The notes: a model not told the origin generated them from the sequence alone. A stretch of 64,000 nt of DNA from Palsa-360 sp963719875 (GCA_963719875.1 CAVRDJ010000001.1:372001-436000); one strand, 5' to 3'. Positions 53,869-62,856 are shown, counted from the stretch's first letter. A program made the numbers and translations.

Positions 53869-54456
53869 TCAAGGGCAAATGCCCTGGGTGCAGCCGCGCT
53901 TGTGTTCGTCGGGAATGTCCGCAAAGCGAGCGGGCACGAATCCATTGCGATTGGGCATCTGCACCTTCGGCAGCGTCTTCTGATCCAGCACGTCGCCTTC
54001 CTTGATGATGTTGCTCTTAAAAAGAATGAACGCCGTGAGCGCATACACTTCAGTTGGGGTGAGCGTTCCACTCTCATCTCGCGGCATCGCTCGCCGAATG
54101 AAATCCCACACCGAAGTCGCGTACGGCCAGTAGCCTCCTACGGTTCTGACGGGGTGAAGCGTGGTGAGTGTTTCCGTGTCCGCGATGCCTCCGACCACGC
54201 GAGGTCCTACCTTGCCCCCTTCCCCGTTAGGGCCGTGGCATACGGCGCACTTGGCGGCAAAAATTGGCACGCCGTCCTTTGCGGTTCCTTGTCCCGGAGG
54301 AAGCCCCTTGCCGTCAGGCCCTATGGAGATGTCCCAGGCCTGGATTTCCTCCTTGGTCGGCGTTCTGCCCACTTTGGAGTAGGACGGCGCTTGCGCCAGC
54401 GCCACGTTCGCCACCAGCAAGAAAATCCCGGCACTCAGAAATTTATACGAGCGCAT
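53869..54456 (-). CDS. SoxD/SorB-like one-heme c-type cytochrome, module 1
   Basis: A 195-residue exported cytochrome. The signal peptide (FLSAGIFLLVANVALAQ) precedes a single c-type heme site CAVCH at residues 70-74, with the axial Met probably in KVQMPNRNGF near 165. The AMPRDESGTLTPTEVYALTAFIL segment is typical of SoxD/SorB cytochromes. It should receive electrons from the SoxC-like protein whose gene overlaps it by 14 nt upstream. It is shorter than classic two-heme SoxD. Confidence 0.88.
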   Translation of the reverse strand: MRSYKFLSAGIFLLVANVALAQAPSYSKVGRTPTKEEIQAWDISIGPDGKGLPPGQGTAKDGVPIFAAKCAVCHGPNGEGGKVGPRVVGGIADTETLTTLHPVRTVGGYWPYATSVWDFIRRAMPRDESGTLTPTEVYALTAFILFKSNIIKEGDVLDQKTLPKVQMPNRNGFVPARFADIPDEHKRGCTQGICP

Positions 54457-55726
54457 TTTGGACGCTCCCGTCCCGATTTACTTTCCAGGGCTGAATGGCG
54501 TTGAAATCGCCGACGACCTGTTGCGTTTTTAGGAGAAAGTCCACGTCGGCATTCCAGAGCTTGGCAACTTCAAGGATCGTTGGCTGGACCGTGCCCTGAT
54601 CATCCGTACAGCGGGATTGCAGGACAGCCTCGTTGCCGTCCCAAGTCCACGGGGCGGAAAATCGAGTGTGCGCTTTCCGCGCAATGGGATCGTGGAGCTG
54701 TGCGTCCTTCCAGGTGCGACCTCCATCGGTGGAGACTTCGACCCGCTTGACGGCGCCCGCGCCGGACCACGCCAGGCCGGTGATCTCGTGGAAGCCAGGG
54801 CCCGGCATTTTATATCCGCCGGCAGGCCGCGTGATTACGGATTTTGGCCCCAGTTCGAATTCGAACCAACGCGATTTGCCATCGAGTCTCATGCTGGGGT
54901 ATCGGCTCGTCTCCATCATGGCCATATAAGGCTCGTCCACCAGGTCAATGCGCCTCAACCATTTGACGTTGTTGATCCCTTGCCAGCCGGGAACGATCAG
55001 GCGCAAGGGAAATCCCTGCTCTGGACGGACTGGCTCGCCGTTTTGCCCGTAGGCTACTAGCGCATCGTCCAAACCCTTTCCTATTGGGATGCTCTTGGAG
55101 TGTTTGGGCTCGTCCGCGCCTTCCGCAATCATCCAGGTCGCGCCCTTTTGCACGCCGGCCTCTTTGAGAAGCGTGGACAGCAGGACTCCGGTCCATTGGC
55201 TGCAACTGGTGAATCCGTGCGTTTCCTGGGGGGTCGCATCTTTCGAAATTCGGGCATCCCCGCCGGGACCTCTCGGCGAGCTGTTGCCGTGGCACTCGAC
55301 GAAATGAAAGCGGGTGACGAAGGGCAGGCGTTTTAGTTCGTCCACCGAAAAAATCAAGGGACGATCGACCATGCCATGGATCAGCAAATGATGTTCCTGA
55401 GGGTCGATGTCGGGCGGCTCAAAACCGTGAGAAATCGTGAAGTGCAGCGACGACGGCGTGATCATGCCCACCGAATCCTGAAGGGGAGTCCTGAGGCCGA
55501 ACGCCACCGCCTCATCTTTTAGCCGGCGCTCTGGATTGTTGATGCTGCCATTTCGTACGGCGTTCACGAAATGAGAGCGCTCGCCGTAGAGGTGTAATTC
55601 GTCCACTTTCTCCGGGGCCGGCTGGGCCGCAGCGGGGAGTGCGGTTGCCGATGCTCCGACGGCCAAGCCTGCCAGTGCCGCGCCATTCTTGAGGAATCGT
55701 CTGCGATCAGTTTGTTTCGCGTTCAT
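54443..55726 (-). CDS. SoxC/sulfite-oxidase-family molybdoenzyme, paralog 2
   Basis: A 427-residue member of the SoxC/SorA family with a Tat signal (DRRRFLKNGAALAGLAVG) and the molybdenum-ligating cysteine C175 in GFTSCSQWTG. It oxidises sulfite or protein-bound sulfane and donates electrons to the cytochrome encoded next. GGAGGG lies before the ATG at 55726. The last 14 nt overlap the cytochrome start. The DUF/dimerisation domain (AWSGAGAVKRVEVSTDGG) is complete. Confidence 0.88.
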   Translation of the reverse strand: MNAKQTDRRRFLKNGAALAGLAVGASATALPAAAQPAPEKVDELHLYGERSHFVNAVRNGSINNPERRLKDEAVAFGLRTPLQDSVGMITPSSLHFTISHGFEPPDIDPQEHHLLIHGMVDRPLIFSVDELKRLPFVTRFHFVECHGNSSPRGPGGDARISKDATPQETHGFTSCSQWTGVLLSTLLKEAGVQKGATWMIAEGADEPKHSKSIPIGKGLDDALVAYGQNGEPVRPEQGFPLRLIVPGWQGINNVKWLRRIDLVDEPYMAMMETSRYPSMRLDGKSRWFEFELGPKSVITRPAGGYKMPGPGFHEITGLAWSGAGAVKRVEVSTDGGRTWKDAQLHDPIARKAHTRFSAPWTWDGNEAVLQSRCTDDQGTVQPTILEVAKLWNADVDFLLKTQQVVGDFNAIQPWKVNRDGSVQNALV

Positions 55727-55843
55727 ATGGCCCTCCTGCCAGATTTGTCGGAATGGTATCACACAGCGCGGCCCGTGGGCGGGGAAGTGTCCGGTCCCGT
55801 CCTCCACTGCGGACGGGACCGGCAGTTCCAAGTGTCTTGCGAT

Positions 55844-57496
55844 CTATCGAGCAGCTAACGTCTGCGAACCTTCCGGATCGAGCATTCCCAACTTGTTGTT
55901 CCACCACTCTCCGAACCAGATGCGTCCCTTGCTGTCCAGCCCCATGAATCGCGGATAAGCGCCGTGAGTGGGAATCGGATACTCGACGAACTGTTCGGTC
56001 TTGGGATCGAATCGCGCGATGTTGTTCCCGCTGAAGTCGGCGTACCAGATATAGCCGGTCTTGGCGTCCTGGATCAAGCCGTAAGGACGGGCCTTCGCCG
56101 TGGGCGGCTGATACAGATTAAATTTTTTAGTTTTCGGATCAAATTTTCCAAGTTTGTTGCCCATGAAGTCGCTGAACCAGACGTTGTCTTGCGCGTCGAC
56201 GATGATGCCATTCATGTTGGGAGTTTCCGGCGGCTTAAACTCGGTCGTCTCGCCGGTCTTAGGGTCGAGCCGCGCGATCGTTCCGAGATTCGTTTCCGTG
56301 AACCACGGATCGCCCTTGGAATCGACGGCCACGGCATACGTTCTGCCGTTCGGTTTCCCGGCGAACTTTTGATACGCTCCCTCCGAATCATCGGGATATT
56401 TTTCCGGCAGCTTGTGTTTGAAGGCCTTGAACTTCCCCGTTTCAACGTCGAAGCCGAGGAACTCATCCGGCGAAGACATGGAAGACATCCACAGATTTCC
56501 GTCCGGAGCCACCGCGACGGTGTGCGTGCCTGCTTCCTTTTCGGCCCATTTGTATTCCTTCATGACGCCCGTTGTCGGATCAACCGAAACCAGCTTTGCC
56601 GGCACTCCCCGGGCATCGAGGGCCATCCACAAGCGTCCGTCCTTGCCGACGATCGGCGTGTGCGGCACGGATTTCGGCGTGGGAACGGGATACTCGGTGA
56701 ATTTCTGAGTCGCGATGTCAAAACGCCCAACCTTATTGGACAAATAGTCGTACTCCGCGAACCAGGCGATGTCCCGTGACGCGTCCACCGTGACGCTGTG
56801 GACCCACGCCCCCGAGGTGGGAACCTTATACTCGCGATACGTCGCCTTCAAGGCCGCATCGGAAAGATTCGCGTGTTTGATCTGCTCCGACGTCGGTGGA
56901 TCAGAGTCCGGGCCAAAGTAGGGGGCATTGGGACCGAAATATTTTTCCAGGGCCGCGCCCAGTGCTGCCAGCTGTGGGGGGCTGAATTCAGGCTGGAACA
57001 TTTGCCGGTCGCCGGTCATCGCAGGCAGAAATTCTTGCCACTGCGCGGAATCGTTGCCGCGGCGTTTGATGATCGTGTCGAAATTATGGCAACTGATGCA
57101 GGTGGAGCGGATCATCCGGGTCTCGGCATTGTCCGGCAACAGGCTGTCAATTTCCGCGCCGGAAAGGCGCGCAACGTCGATCCTGGGACTCAGGGTAAAG
57201 TTCGTTTCCCCTGCTTGCGAGACGTCCTTGGTTTGCCGCTTCGGACCGAAGCCATACGCATCGGCGGAAATATCATAGGTGCCTGCGGGGACCGAAAACT
57301 CGTAGCGGCCGTCATTCTGCGAGTATCCGGAAATACTCAGATTGCCCGCGGTGGCTTTGACAATCGCTCCTCGAACCGGTTTACCCGCGGCGTCCGAGAC
57401 GACCCCGTGAACCACGGCGTCCGCGGCCGCCAGCGTGGCGGTCAGGCAAACTACTGCGCATATTGTGAGGACTGCGTGCATCCATGCTTTTCTCAT
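55844..57496 (-). CDS. Exported Vgb-type beta-propeller fused to a heme-binding segment
   Basis: A 550-residue secreted protein with an uncommon set of parts. A signal peptide (about 1-25) is followed by a carboxypeptidase-regulatory-like beta domain (VVHGVVSDAAGKPVRGAIVKA, 28-100). Next comes a c-type heme motif CISCH (133-137), then a virginiamycin-B-lyase-like six-bladed propeller (about 230-540) with repeats such as GRFDIATQKFTEYPVPT and NIARFDPKTEQFVEYPIPT. Its function is unknown. It could be an electron-accepting or quino-type propeller next to the SoxCD-like modules. GGAGAG precedes its ATG at 57496. Confidence 0.8.
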   Translation of the reverse strand: MRKAWMHAVLTICAVVCLTATLAAADAVVHGVVSDAAGKPVRGAIVKATAGNLSISGYSQNDGRYEFSVPAGTYDISADAYGFGPKRQTKDVSQAGETNFTLSPRIDVARLSGAEIDSLLPDNAETRMIRSTCISCHNFDTIIKRRGNDSAQWQEFLPAMTGDRQMFQPEFSPPQLAALGAALEKYFGPNAPYFGPDSDPPTSEQIKHANLSDAALKATYREYKVPTSGAWVHSVTVDASRDIAWFAEYDYLSNKVGRFDIATQKFTEYPVPTPKSVPHTPIVGKDGRLWMALDARGVPAKLVSVDPTTGVMKEYKWAEKEAGTHTVAVAPDGNLWMSSMSSPDEFLGFDVETGKFKAFKHKLPEKYPDDSEGAYQKFAGKPNGRTYAVAVDSKGDPWFTETNLGTIARLDPKTGETTEFKPPETPNMNGIIVDAQDNVWFSDFMGNKLGKFDPKTKKFNLYQPPTAKARPYGLIQDAKTGYIWYADFSGNNIARFDPKTEQFVEYPIPTHGAYPRFMGLDSKGRIWFGEWWNNKLGMLDPEGSQTLAAR

Positions 57497-57959
57497 CTTT
57501 CTCTCCTTGCTCCGTGGTAAGCGAAGCGGCAGGGTTTGGTCCTGCGATTCGGTACGTTTTTTTTCCGTCTTGCGGAATGGTATTTTCCTGCACCTCTCCC
57601 GATTCGGCCATTCTCTTGAGAACCATGTGGATGGTGGCTTGCGGATTCTGATATTCGGTCAAGTTGTGTCCCAGGCGTTCCAGGGCGCACTTTACCTGAT
57701 TGGGCCGCAAAGAACCAGGCGAGGCAGCGTTCAAGATCGTTCTGATCTCATCGGCCAGCGACGATCGCTCCAGCAGGTAAGAGGCCTCCGCGCTGGGGTC
57801 AAACTGGACGCCTTCGCTTTCACACAAGTTGGCCAAGGTTTGAAGCGATTGCCGCACCAGGACCATGCGCCTCTCCACTTCCTGTTGTTTGGCAAGAAGG
57901 TCAGTCAGCTCCTGCTTGGCGGATTCATACGCCTTTTGATAGTCGGTGGAAGGCGCCAT
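57381..57959 (-). CDS. Coiled-coil and winged-helix regulator-like protein
   Basis: A protein of about 192 residues. A coiled coil (ESAKQELTDLLAKQQEVERRMVLVRQSLQTLANL) is followed by a winged-helix-like segment (SLADEIRTILNAASPGSLRPNQVKCALERLGHNLT...IHMVLKRMAESGEV). The C-terminus becomes low-complexity Gly/Arg (GGRGRRGSRGRLGRRG) where it overlaps the propeller gene by 116 nt, suggesting that the original stop was lost. ATG 57959 or 57971 may be used. It may regulate the SoxCD/propeller cluster; this is an inference from position. Confidence 0.6.
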   Translation of the reverse strand: MAPSTDYQKAYESAKQELTDLLAKQQEVERRMVLVRQSLQTLANLCESEGVQFDPSAEASYLLERSSLADEIRTILNAASPGSLRPNQVKCALERLGHNLTEYQNPQATIHMVLKRMAESGEVQENTIPQDGKKTYRIAGPNPAASLTTEQGEKDEKSMDARSPHNMRSSLPDRHAGGRGRRGSRGRLGRRG

Positions 57960-58100
57960 GCCGAACACCATAAGCAGGCGTGATAGTATTGTCAATAAAT
58001 TTTTAAGCAGACGTGATAACGATCGGCGCCGAAAAATCTGACACACCCGGGCCGGGGATTCAGTATGGCGCGATTCGCCGGGCCTCCAGCGGCCCTGGCA

Positions 58101-58682
58101 TCAGGGACAGTGCCCGAGCTTGCAGCCTCGTTTTTTCCAATCGTGAATTTCATCCAGATTCTGGGGAACGAATCCATCGCGATTGGGCATTTTGATTTTG
58201 GGCAGAGTCGCGGCGTCGATGACGTCATCTTCCTTGATGATGTCATTGCGATACAGGATGAACGCCGTGAGGGAATAGACCTCGTCGGTTTTGAGAGATC
58301 CTTCCGCATAGCGCGGCATCGCCCTGCGGATGTAATCGAAAATTGTAGTCGCAAACGGCCAGTAACTCCCGGCGGTCATTTTCGGGTGCAGGGAAGTGAG
58401 CGTGCCCTTGCCGCCGACGAGCGCGGGGGCTTGCGCGCTGCCTTCCGCATTTTCGCCGTGACACGCCACGCACTTTTCATTGAACAGGCGCGCACCGGTC
58501 TTGGCATTTCCACTGCCGGGCGGCAGTTCCTTTCCATCCGTGCCGACCGCGATGTCCATGGCCTGGACTTCCTGTGCGGTGGGAGTACGACCGACATTTT
58601 TATAGTCGGGCGTTTGCGCTGCCGCGGCGGCACAGGCAGCCACGGCCACAACCGGCACTAGAAAACTAAAATGAAATCGCAT
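58101..58682 (-). CDS. SoxD/SorB-like one-heme c-type cytochrome, module 2
   Basis: A 193-residue exported cytochrome with signal peptide (FLVPVVAVAACAAAAAQ), one heme site CVACH (71-75), and a probable Met ligand in KIKMPNRDGF near 165. It is clearly homologous to the cytochrome at 53869-54456 (shared VGRTPT...GKELPPGSGNAK-type region and RRAMPR...YSLTAFIL). It overlaps the upstream SoxC-like gene by 17 nt. Confidence 0.88.
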   Translation of the reverse strand: MRFHFSFLVPVVAVAACAAAAAQTPDYKNVGRTPTAQEVQAMDIAVGTDGKELPPGSGNAKTGARLFNEKCVACHGENAEGSAQAPALVGGKGTLTSLHPKMTAGSYWPFATTIFDYIRRAMPRYAEGSLKTDEVYSLTAFILYRNDIIKEDDVIDAATLPKIKMPNRDGFVPQNLDEIHDWKKRGCKLGHCP

Positions 58683-59958
58683 TTTGGACGCTCCCGTCAG
58701 GATTCACTTTCCAGGGTTGAATGGCATTGAAGTGGCCGGGAATCGTTCCCGTCTTGACAAAAAAGTCCGGTTCGACTTTCCAGAATTTCGCGAGTTCCAC
58801 GACCGTCGGTTGCCTCTCGCCTACTTCATCCGTGCAGCGGGACTGAAGGATGGTTTCCTCGCCGTTCCAATCCCAGCCAAATCCGAATCGCACGTGGGCC
58901 TTCGGGTATACGGGACTTTGAATTTCCGCCTCGCGCCACGTCTTGCCATTGTCCGTGGAAACTTCGATCGACTTGACAAGTCCTCCTCCCGACCACGCCA
59001 GGCCGCTGATCTCGTAGAAGCCGGGGCCATTCAATTTTTGCCCGCCGGAGGGACGTGTAATGACCGTCCGCGGACCCATCTGAAATTGAAACCAGCGCGA
59101 CAGGCCGTCGGGCCGAATGCTCGGGTACTTGGTGCTCTCCCACATCCCCATATAGGGCTCTTCGACGAGCTTGATTTTGCGCAGCCATTTGACATTGTTG
59201 ATTCCTTCCCAGCCGGGTACGAGAAGCCGGATCGGATAGCCCTGCTGGGGACGCAGCGCCTCGCCATTCTGGCCGTAAGCGATCAAGACGTCATCCATGG
59301 CCTTTTCGATCGGGATGCTCTTGGTGTGTTTCCCTTTTTCCGAACCTTCGCCGATGATCCACTTCGCTTCCGGTTTCACTCCCACGTGTTTCAGAAGGAT
59401 CGAAAGCGGCACTCCCGTCCACAGGCTACAACTTGTGAAGCCATGCGTATCCTGCGCGGTCGCATTTGGCGAGACGCGGTATTGTCCCGTAGGACCCGCG
59501 GGCGCGCCGTTCGCGTTGCATTCGAGAAAATGAGCGCGCGTAACGGAGGGAAACCGTTTCAGGTCGTCCATGGAAAAGATCAAGGGTTTTTCCACTAAGC
59601 CGTGAATCAGGAGGTGGTGCTCGGCAGGATCGATATCGGGCGGCTCGTAACCATGAGCGATCACGAAGTGAAGCGAGGCGGGAGTGATGTAACCGACCGA
59701 GTCCTGAATCGGATTCCGCCACCCGAAGTCGCGGTGATATCCCGGAGGAGCAGGGTCGTACAGACCCATGGCGCCGAAGCGCTCGGAAGCTTCAAATCGC
59801 GAACGTTCACCATAGCTATGCAAGTCCTTCGGAGACGCTCCGGATTTTTCGTCCGGCAATGCCACGGCCCTTGCGGTTTGCACCGCTCCGACGGCCAAGC
59901 CGGCTAAGGCGGCGCTGTTCTTCAGAAAGCGCCGGCGGCCGGAATCCTTCGGTCTCAT
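58666..59958 (-). CDS. SoxC/sulfite-oxidase-family molybdoenzyme, paralog 3
   Basis: A 430-residue Tat-exported SoxC/SorA homolog: signal GRRRFLKNSAALAGLAVG, molybdenum ligand C177 in GFTSCSLWTG. It is closer in sequence to paralog 1 (FGWRNPIQDSVGYITPASLH, NANGAPAGPTG) than to paralog 2. GGAGAAACCC precedes the ATG at 59958. It forms a module with the overlapping one-heme cytochrome. Together with module 1 it indicates a duplicated sulfur-oxidising unit. Confidence 0.88.
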   Translation of the reverse strand: MRPKDSGRRRFLKNSAALAGLAVGAVQTARAVALPDEKSGASPKDLHSYGERSRFEASERFGAMGLYDPAPPGYHRDFGWRNPIQDSVGYITPASLHFVIAHGYEPPDIDPAEHHLLIHGLVEKPLIFSMDDLKRFPSVTRAHFLECNANGAPAGPTGQYRVSPNATAQDTHGFTSCSLWTGVPLSILLKHVGVKPEAKWIIGEGSEKGKHTKSIPIEKAMDDVLIAYGQNGEALRPQQGYPIRLLVPGWEGINNVKWLRKIKLVEEPYMGMWESTKYPSIRPDGLSRWFQFQMGPRTVITRPSGGQKLNGPGFYEISGLAWSGGGLVKSIEVSTDNGKTWREAEIQSPVYPKAHVRFGFGWDWNGEETILQSRCTDEVGERQPTVVELAKFWKVEPDFFVKTGTIPGHFNAIQPWKVNPDGSVQNAISF

Positions 59959-60331
59959 GGGTTTCTCCTATGCAATGCTTTTCCGAGGTTTAACAAACGC
60001 GGCGCGCAAAGTCAACGAAATGGTGCAGGAATTCCTTCCGCAGAAATTAACCAAATACTTAAAAATAAATCGGGACAACGGTTTGGTCCGCATCGATCCA
60101 ATGATCCGCGGCCTGTGAAAGCACCTGGCGGTGCAATCCCGAATCCCGGTTGCATTCAATTGGGGTGAAGGGTATGTTGCAAGTCGGGCCGGAGGTTCAC
60201 ACTAGAAATTCCGGTTAAGACCTTGACAGATTCTCGTGAGACGGCTGAGATTAAGCGGGATATAACGTCTCGCAGAAAATAAAATCGGAAATTTCGCCCC
60301 CCAAGCTTGCCTGCCCACAGGAGGTGCCCCC
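59959..60331. other. Divergent intergenic interval, promoters not resolved
   Basis: A 373-bp gap between two divergent genes. It should carry promoters for both the SoxC module 2 and the IorB-type gene. No clear operator or repeat was recognised. A good ribosome-binding site (AGGAGG) is at the right end, before the molybdenum-hydroxylase start. Confidence 0.4.
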
Positions 60332-62530
60332 ATGAGCGATTTCCCCATGAAGCGTCGTGACTTTCTGGTTGGTGTGGGCGTCAGCGGGCTGGGCCTTGTC
60401 TTTGGTCTTGAGATCAAGCCGGCGATGGGCATGCCGAAGGAAGGAACCGGTGCCGGCGTAAAGACGGCTTGGGTCCGAATTGCCCCGGATGGTGTCATCA
60501 CCGTCATGGCGCCGGCGGCGGAGATGGGCCAAGGCTCGATGACTACATTGGCGGTAATCTTCGCCGAGGAGTTGGATGCTGACTGGAACAAGGTGGCCGT
60601 CGAGTTCAGTCCTTCGGACGATAAGGTCTACGGCAGTCCGGTCCCGGGTCTTTTCGGGATGATGATCACGGCGGCCAGCACTGCGGTGATGGCATATTAC
60701 AAGAGCATGCGTCTCTCTGGCGCACAGGCCCGCCGCGTGCTTCTTGACGCGGCCGCGGCGCACCTCAATGTTCCCGTGTCGGAACTGACAACGCAACCCA
60801 GCGTCGTTCTCCATGCCAAGACCGGCCGGCGCCTCAGCTATGGAGAGATCGCAGGTTTCGCCACGATGCCTCAAACTTTGCCTGCCGTGTCGGAGAAAGA
60901 CCTTAAGGACCCGAGCCAGTTCCGGCTGATCGGTCATGACGTCCCGCGAGTGGATATTCCGAGCAAGACCAACGGCTCGGCGACCTACAGCATCGACATC
61001 CGGCTCCCCAACATGGTGTATGCCACCGTGCTGCGCGCTCCCGTTCTGGGGGCCACGCCGCTTTCCGTCAATGATGAAGCGGTTTCCAAGATGCCAGGCG
61101 TGCTGAAGGTGATGCGGCTGCCGCCCGATCGTGTTGCGGTTGCTGCGCGCACCTACGAGGCGGCGCTCGCTGCGGAGCGCGCTCTGCAAATCACCTGGAG
61201 CCAAACGCCTGGAGATGGATTCGACAGCGATCGCGCCCTCGAGGAACAGGCAGCCACGGCGCGCGACCTCAGCAGGTCCGGATATCCCATTCAGAAGCTT
61301 GGCGACATCTCAGCTGCGCTCTCCGGTGCGGCAAAGGTCTACCAGGCTGAATATCGTACGGAATTTGTCTACCACGCACACATGGAGCCGCTCAATTCCG
61401 TGTCGTGGGTCAAAGACGGCGGGCGTAGCGTGGAGATCTGGGCCGGGTCTCAAGCCCCAACGCACCTGGTTCGATCTGTCGCTGAAGCCCTCGGCATTAC
61501 CTCGGACAACGTGCTGCTCCATCGCACCCTGCTCGGCGGAGGGTTCGGCCGGCGAGTCGCAATGGACCACGACTGGGCCGTTGACTCGGCCCTGGTGTCC
61601 AGGGAATTGGGACAGCCGGTGAAGGTCATCTGGAGCCGGGAATCCGACGTGCGTTTCGGACGCTTCAAGCCGATTACGGCGCAATACTTACAGGCGGCCG
61701 ACGACAGCAGCGGCCGCCTGATCGCCTGGCATCACCGTCTGGTGGCAGACGAGGCGCTCACCATGACCGATCCATTGCGGTATGAGAAGGGCAAGGAATA
61801 CCCCAGGATTTCCGCATATGGAATCAGGACCGATTACGACTTTTCCAACATCCTGGTCGAGGCTGTGCGCTATAAGACCGGGGTGCGCATGTCGGCCGTG
61901 CGAGGTGTTGGCTCGACCGTGAATCAGTTTGCGGCCGAAAGTTTTACGGACGAGATCGCCTTCGCGCGGGGCGTCGACCCGCTGGAGATGCGCCTCGATT
62001 TGCTGCAGAAATTGCCGGTCGCGCAACAGGTGCTTCGCGCGGTGGCCGCGCTGGCCGGGTGGAAAAAAGGCGAGAAGGCGGGCCGTGGCGTGTCCTTCGT
62101 CTCCAACGCGGGGACGTACCTCGGGACAATTGCCCAAGTCAGCGTGGATCGCGCTACCGGAGTAGTCCGCGTGCCCGAAATATGGATCGCGGTCGATGTC
62201 GGCATTCCCATATCGCCGCGCAACTTGGAGGCGCAGGTGCAAGGCGCCGTCATCCACTCCCTGAGTAACCTGCTCAAGGAACGCATTACTTTCAAGAACG
62301 GCGCAGTCCAGCAGTCGAATTTCTACGACTATCAAGTTCTCCGCATGTCGGAGGCGCCTGAGGTGCACACGCAGGTCGTGCCGTCGAGCCGCGATCCCGT
62401 TGGGATTGGAGACCTCGGCGGAATTGGCGTGGGCCCGGCGGTAGCGAATGCGTTTTTCTCCGCAACAGGGCGCCGGCTGCGGCAAGCGCCGTTCCTGCCG
62501 GAACGCGTGCTGGCGGTTTTGAGTGCCTAA
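60332..62530 (+). CDS. Molybdenum hydroxylase large subunit (IorB/xanthine-dehydrogenase family), orphan
   Basis: A 732-residue, Tat-exported enzyme (MKRRDFLVGVGVSGLGLVFG, residues 6-25) of the isoquinoline-1-oxidoreductase beta-type group. It has EMGQGSMTTLAVIFAEELD, a GGGFGRR cofactor-binding loop, and RGVGSTVNQFAAESF segments. The C-terminal active-site loop reads PVGIGDLGGIGVGPAVANA with Asp (D694) where the family normally has Glu as the base. The usual small [2Fe-2S] partner gene is not next to it. The substrate is unknown; an aldehyde or N-heterocycle is typical. AGGAGG is correctly placed before the ATG. Confidence 0.85.
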   Translation: MSDFPMKRRDFLVGVGVSGLGLVFGLEIKPAMGMPKEGTGAGVKTAWVRIAPDGVITVMAPAAEMGQGSMTTLAVIFAEELDADWNKVAVEFSPSDDKVYGSPVPGLFGMMITAASTAVMAYYKSMRLSGAQARRVLLDAAAAHLNVPVSELTTQPSVVLHAKTGRRLSYGEIAGFATMPQTLPAVSEKDLKDPSQFRLIGHDVPRVDIPSKTNGSATYSIDIRLPNMVYATVLRAPVLGATPLSVNDEAVSKMPGVLKVMRLPPDRVAVAARTYEAALAAERALQITWSQTPGDGFDSDRALEEQAATARDLSRSGYPIQKLGDISAALSGAAKVYQAEYRTEFVYHAHMEPLNSVSWVKDGGRSVEIWAGSQAPTHLVRSVAEALGITSDNVLLHRTLLGGGFGRRVAMDHDWAVDSALVSRELGQPVKVIWSRESDVRFGRFKPITAQYLQAADDSSGRLIAWHHRLVADEALTMTDPLRYEKGKEYPRISAYGIRTDYDFSNILVEAVRYKTGVRMSAVRGVGSTVNQFAAESFTDEIAFARGVDPLEMRLDLLQKLPVAQQVLRAVAALAGWKKGEKAGRGVSFVSNAGTYLGTIAQVSVDRATGVVRVPEIWIAVDVGIPISPRNLEAQVQGAVIHSLSNLLKERITFKNGAVQQSNFYDYQVLRMSEAPEVHTQVVPSSRDPVGIGDLGGIGVGPAVANAFFSATGRRLRQAPFLPERVLAVLSA

Positions 62531-62631
62531 GGGACGGAAAAACTTGATGCAGACAGGGCGGCCGGCCCGGGACCGGCGGATTTGTTTCCGAGGAGGTTTA
62601 AGAGGTTGTGGAAAAAGGGCCCCACTCCTTT

Positions 62632-62716
62632 TGTCATTCTGAGCGAAGCGAAGAATCTCTCTTTCTTTTCATGGAGTCAAATCGAAGAGGGATTCCTCGC
62701 TTCGCTCAGAATGACA
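62632..62716. repeat. Hairpin repeat, family H6
   Basis: Arms TGTCATTCTGAGCGAAGCGA and complement (CGCTTCGCTCAGAATGACA) with a purine-rich centre. This TCATTCTGAGCGAAGCGA motif is an interspersed repeat in many genomes of this phylum, to my knowledge. One copy in the window. Confidence 0.8.
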
Positions 62717-62819
62717 AAATAAAAATAAACTACTTTTTCCGCAGCCTGTTACGCGTGTGATTTCTCTCACCGTGAATAAACGGGCGGGTGGCCCGGGCTT
62801 TGATTTGGAATTTCAGGGT

Positions 62820-62856
62820 GCCCCATCTGTCGCGCAGCGCGACAGGTGGGGCTTTT
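62820..62856. terminator. Terminator-like hairpin near the hppA 3' end
   Basis: A 16-bp stem GCCCCATCTGTCGCGC / GCGCGACAGGTGGGGC with one wobble pair and a single A loop, followed by TTTT on the plus strand. It is located just after the IorB-type gene and downstream of the convergent pyrophosphatase gene, so it could stop transcription from the plus strand. The core may also be a repeat. Confidence 0.6.
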
